A DNA stretch of 34,047 bases from Microbacteriaceae bacterium 3FA27C10 (GTDB lineage Bacteria > Actinomycetota > Actinomycetes > Actinomycetales > Microbacteriaceae). The stretch spans positions 1-34,047 of the forward strand of contig SCNI01000035.1 of NCBI GenBank assembly GCA_005502775.1, read 5' to 3'. Of the stretch, positions 31,940 through 34,047 are shown one piece after another. A program made the translations under genes and the position numbers. Under the pieces are notes generated by a model. The model made no database searches. It worked only from the letters and a program-made list of their open reading frames with translations, and was not told the origin of the DNA. Within the stretch, counting starts at the first letter, position 1. Every line of letters begins with the position of its first letter.

Positions 31940-32777
31940 GCCATACGATCAACAGCACGACCACCGCGATGACCGCGAGCGGCAGCAGCCAGGGGATGAG
32001 CACCCCGACCACCACGACGAAGCCCGAGAGCGCCACTCCGAGAGACGCCCAGCCGGTGGCGAGTCCGCTCCAGAAGTCTCCCGGCACGTCGTTCGGCAGC
32101 GCGCCGGCCGGCCGCAGCTCGAGGGTGATGGTGGAGTAGTCCACCTGATCGGCCAGGTACTGCCGCTGTGACTTCAGGCTGTCGAGCTGGCCCTGCCGGT
32201 CGGAGATCGCGGTCTCGAGCTGGATGAGGTCGGCCGTGGTGCTGGCCTGGCCCACCAGGGTGAGCAAGCGGTCGACGGATGCCTGCAGCGCGGTGATCTG
32301 CGCATCCAGGTCTTTCACCTGAAGGGTGACGTCGCTCGAGTCGAGCGACACGGATTCGACGGTGCCGAGCCCCTTGAGGCTCTCGACGGCCTGGTCGAGC
32401 TTCGCGGCTGGGATGCGCACGGTGAGCTGGGCGCTCGCCGGGCGGCCCTCGCCGCCGGCCTGCTGGCTGCGCGAGTCGACGCGGCCGTCGAGTCCGGTGA
32501 CGAGCGCCACCGCCTGCTCGGTGGCCGCGGCCGGGTCGTCGACGGTGAGGGAGATGGTGCCGGTGGTGATGACGCTCTGGCCGGCATCGGCGGCGATGCC
32601 GGAGCTGCTGCCCGAGCCGGCCGCCGTCTCGCTCTTCGCGCCCGAGTCGGGCATCGCGGGAGCAGGAGCGGGGACGGCGAGATCGGCCGGACCCGCGGAG
32701 GAGCTGCCGGAGGCCGAGCAGCCGGCCAGCACGAGCACGGCCGCGACGGCGGCGGAGGTGAGCAGGAGTCGTCTCAT
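31860..32777 (-). CDS. DUF4349 family lipoprotein
   Basis: This 305-residue envelope protein begins MRRLLLTSAAVAAVLVLAGC, a lipoprotein signal with lipobox LAGC. A Ser/Pro/Ala linker follows. The DUF4349 domain (about residues 75-235) shows VITTGTISLTVDDPAAAT, LTVRIPAAKLDQAVESL and VKDLDAQITALQASVDRL, with a central coiled coil between two beta-alpha halves, and ends DYSTITLEL. A pair of hydrophobic segments near residues 250-290 anchors it again, with a short basic and Ala/Pro tail. The family has no established function. The start has a TACAGT box 7 bases upstream. The 3' end overlaps the NagZ-like gene by 80 bases on the opposite strand. Confidence 0.88.
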   Translation of the reverse strand: MRRLLLTSAAVAAVLVLAGCSASGSSSAGPADLAVPAPAPAMPDSGAKSETAAGSGSSSGIAADAGQSVITTGTISLTVDDPAAATEQAVALVTGLDGRVDSRSQQAGGEGRPASAQLTVRIPAAKLDQAVESLKGLGTVESVSLDSSDVTLQVKDLDAQITALQASVDRLLTLVGQASTTADLIQLETAISDRQGQLDSLKSQRQYLADQVDYSTITLELRPAGALPNDVPGDFWSGLATGWASLGVALSGFVVVVGVLIPWLLPLAVIAVVVLLIVWLSRRPGRRGPPSAPAAAAAPRAPGEE

Positions 32778-32784
32778 GCGGCTC

Positions 32785-32790
32785 ACTGTA
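32785..32790 (-). promoter_or_regulatory. leaderless -10 box (TACAGT) of DUF4349 gene
   Basis: The minus-strand TACAGT has a 7-base spacer to the ATG at 32777. Confidence 0.55.
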
Positions 32791-32829
32791 GAGACGGTTC
32801 TCTGCGTGCAGGCTGGCAGGCGGCGGATG

Positions 32830-32848
32830 GTTATCCGGTCGTTATCCG
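32830..32848. repeat. direct repeat GTTATCCG, 11-base period
   Basis: GTTATCCG occurs at 32830-32837 and 32841-32848, spaced by one helical turn, in the 202-base divergent region between the DUF4349 and small charged protein genes. It could be a binding site for a dimeric regulator or part of a promoter. I see no other gene in that region. Confidence 0.4.
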
Positions 32849-32979
32849 GGCGGAGCTCGTCGGCCGCCTGGGAGCTTTCTGCGATGCGCGAGCGGGCAGG
32901 GGAGGAGCGTGCAAGGGTGAGGCCATCAGCACAGTACCTCGCCGCCCTCCCGCGGCGGCGGCAACCGAAGGAGACGCTC

Positions 32980-33195
32980 ATGGGTTTCGTTGACGACGCG
33001 AAAGACGCCGCACAGGCCACCGGCCGCAAGATCGGTGAGGTCGTCGAAGACGCGAAGGATCGCGTCGGCGACAAGATCGACGAGGTGAAGGCCGATGCGG
33101 AGGTCAAGCGCGCCGAGGGCGACGTGAAGCGCGCCGAGGCCGAACGCGATGCCACGCAGGCCAAGAACGAGTACAAGGAGAAGCTGCGCGACTGA
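32980..33195 (+). CDS. small charged helical protein (CsbD/LEA-like)
   Basis: This 71-residue protein is made of Lys/Glu/Asp/Ala repeats with little hydrophobic content: MGFVDDAKDAAQATGRKIGE, then KDRVGDKIDEVKADAE and KRAEGDVKRAEAERDA. Alternating 11-residue-like helical repeats resemble CsbD, LEA-like and other stress-linked proteins that bind membranes or are disordered. A specific function cannot be assigned. The ATG at 32980 is chosen for AAGGAG about 7 bases upstream, the strongest ribosome binding site in this part of the window. A strong hairpin follows 17 bases after the stop, so it is probably a monocistronic transcript. Confidence 0.75.
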   Translation: MGFVDDAKDAAQATGRKIGEVVEDAKDRVGDKIDEVKADAEVKRAEGDVKRAEAERDATQAKNEYKEKLRD

Positions 33196-33211
33196 GCCGC
33201 GCCGCACCGTC

Positions 33212-33250
33212 TCGAGGGGCCCCGGAATCCTGGATTCCGGGGCCCCTCGA
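33212..33250 (+). terminator. 39-base near-perfect palindrome, terminator
   Basis: TCGAGGGGCCCCGGAATCC (33212-33230) and its complement (33232-33250) flank a single base, giving an 18-base stem with a tiny loop. It lies directly after the small charged protein gene and 43 bases before the aldo/keto reductase start. There is no T run. The symmetry means it would stop both strands. Confidence 0.85.
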
Positions 33251-33281
33251 CGGATCTCGGGCCATGCGCGGCGGCCGGGGC

Positions 33282-33287
33282 TAGGCT
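33282..33287 (+). promoter_or_regulatory. leaderless -10 box (TAGGCT) of aldo/keto reductase gene
   Basis: TAGGCT is followed by 6 bases and the ATG at 33294. It is the third TAGGCT in this configuration in the window. Confidence 0.6.
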
Positions 33288-33293
33288 CGGAGC

Positions 33294-34047
33294 ATGCACC
33301 AGCGCATCCTCGGCCGTACCGGCCGCACCGTGTCCATCGTCGGTCTCGGAACCTGGCAGCTCGGTGCCGACTGGGGTGACGTCGACGAGCGCGCCGCGCT
33401 CGAGGTGCTCGGCGCATCCGTCGACGCGGGGGTCACCTTCTTCGACACCGCCGACGTCTACGGCGACGGGCGCAGCGAGTCGGTCATCGGCCGGTTCCGC
33501 GCCGAGAATCCGGATGCTCCGCTCACGGTCGCCACGAAGATGGGCCGCCGAGGCCCTCAGGAGCCGGGGGAGTTCACGCTCGCCAACTTCCGGGCCTGGA
33601 CCGACCGCTCACGTCGCAACCTCGGTGTCGACACCCTCGACCTCGTGCAGCTACACTGCCCGCCGACGCCGGTGTTCTCGAGCGACGCCGTCTACGACGC
33701 GCTCGACACCCTCGTCGAGGACGGCGCCATCGCCAACTACGGAGTGAGCGTGGAGACCTGCGCCGAGGCGCTCGCGGCGATCGCGCGTCCCGGAACGGCG
33801 ACGGTGCAGATCATCCTCAACGCCTTCCGCCTGAAGCCGCTCGACGAGGTGCTGCCGGCCGCGCGCGAAGCGGGCGTGGGAATCATCGCGCGGGTTCCGC
33901 TCGCCTCCGGCCTGCTGAGCGGGCGCTACACGGCGTCGACCGAGTTCGCGGCCGACGACCACCGCAACTACAACCGTGACGGCAGCGCGTTCGACGTGGG
34001 GGAGACCTTCTCGGGCGTCGACTACGCGCAGGGCGTTGCGGCGGCGC
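33294..34047 (+). CDS. aldo/keto reductase (3' end outside window)
   Basis: The open frame runs from 33294 off the window edge (at least 251 residues; family members are about 280-330). The protein reduces carbonyl groups with NADPH in the cytosol. The start reads MHQRILGRTGRTVSIVGLGT. The catalytic tetrad is visible: Asp and Tyr in FFDTADVYGDGRSE, Lys in VATKMG, and His in LVQLHCPP. IIARVPLASGLLSGRY corresponds to the cofactor-binding strand. The start is supported by a TAGGCT box 6 bases upstream and follows a strong terminator. Substrate is unknown. Confidence 0.9.
   Translation, partial: MHQRILGRTGRTVSIVGLGTWQLGADWGDVDERAALEVLGASVDAGVTFFDTADVYGDGRSESVIGRFRAENPDAPLTVATKMGRRGPQEPGEFTLANFRAWTDRSRRNLGVDTLDLVQLHCPPTPVFSSDAVYDALDTLVEDGAIANYGVSVETCAEALAAIARPGTATVQIILNAFRLKPLDEVLPAAREAGVGIIARVPLASGLLSGRYTASTEFAADDHRNYNRDGSAFDVGETFSGVDYAQGVAAA

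Overview
The window is chromosomal DNA of a high-GC Gram-positive actinobacterium, most likely of the family Microbacteriaceae. I infer this from the very high third-position GC, the frequent GTG and TTG starts, the recurring GGATGC/GCATCC hexamer, and the mix of family members (LAL-type LuxR regulator, LtrA, CPA1 antiporters, DUF4349 lipoprotein, fused methyltransferase). I see no tRNA, rRNA, transposase, phage gene or CRISPR array. Genes are tightly packed and frequently overlap by 1 to 80 bases.

Layout. 12-3710 (+): a CPA1 cation/proton antiporter, then a secreted multidomain protein (lamin-tail domain, Thr/Pro linker, phytase-like propeller, WxL-like sandwich) ending in a hairpin terminator. 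3780-4032 (-): decayed remains of a MntA/HepT-type toxin-antitoxin pair. 4050-5159 (-): an ASCH-domain protein and a small membrane protein. 5183-13641: an exopolysaccharide locus. Its minus-strand operon reads nucleotide-sugar dehydrogenase, NAD epimerase, GlmS, secreted polysaccharide deacetylase with a carbohydrate-binding module, and a barrel-domain lipoprotein. A processive family-2 glycosyltransferase is transcribed divergently from the same 349-base spacer. 13634-16279 (-): a large LAL regulator that overlaps the synthase convergently. 16528-22098: HAD phosphatase/phosphomannomutase-like protein, type-B carboxylesterase, methyltransferase and FAD monooxygenase. 22294-25205: three small or low-complexity proteins and a FadD-type acyl-CoA ligase. 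25230-33195: LtrA, a DUF3592-like protein, a second CPA1 antiporter, a gamma carbonic anhydrase-like protein, an acyl-CoA dehydrogenase translationally coupled to a NagZ-like lipoprotein, a DUF4349 lipoprotein and a small charged protein. 33294-end: an aldo/keto reductase cut by the window edge.

How the genes work together. The best functional unit is the exopolysaccharide locus. GlmS would feed UDP-amino sugar supply, the dehydrogenase and epimerase would make an acidic or epimerised UDP-sugar, the membrane synthase would polymerise and export, and the secreted deacetylase and lipoprotein would modify or bind the product. The LAL regulator is a candidate controller, and a 9-mer (ACACTGTCT) occurs both upstream of the regulator and in the synthase/operon spacer.

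A second window-wide signal is promoter architecture. At least twelve genes have a TANNNT box exactly 6 or 7 bases before the start codon and no Shine-Dalgarno sequence at normal spacing, as expected for leaderless transcripts. The exopolysaccharide genes instead carry ribosome binding sites or translational coupling. Functions are assigned from motifs read by eye; no database search was possible.
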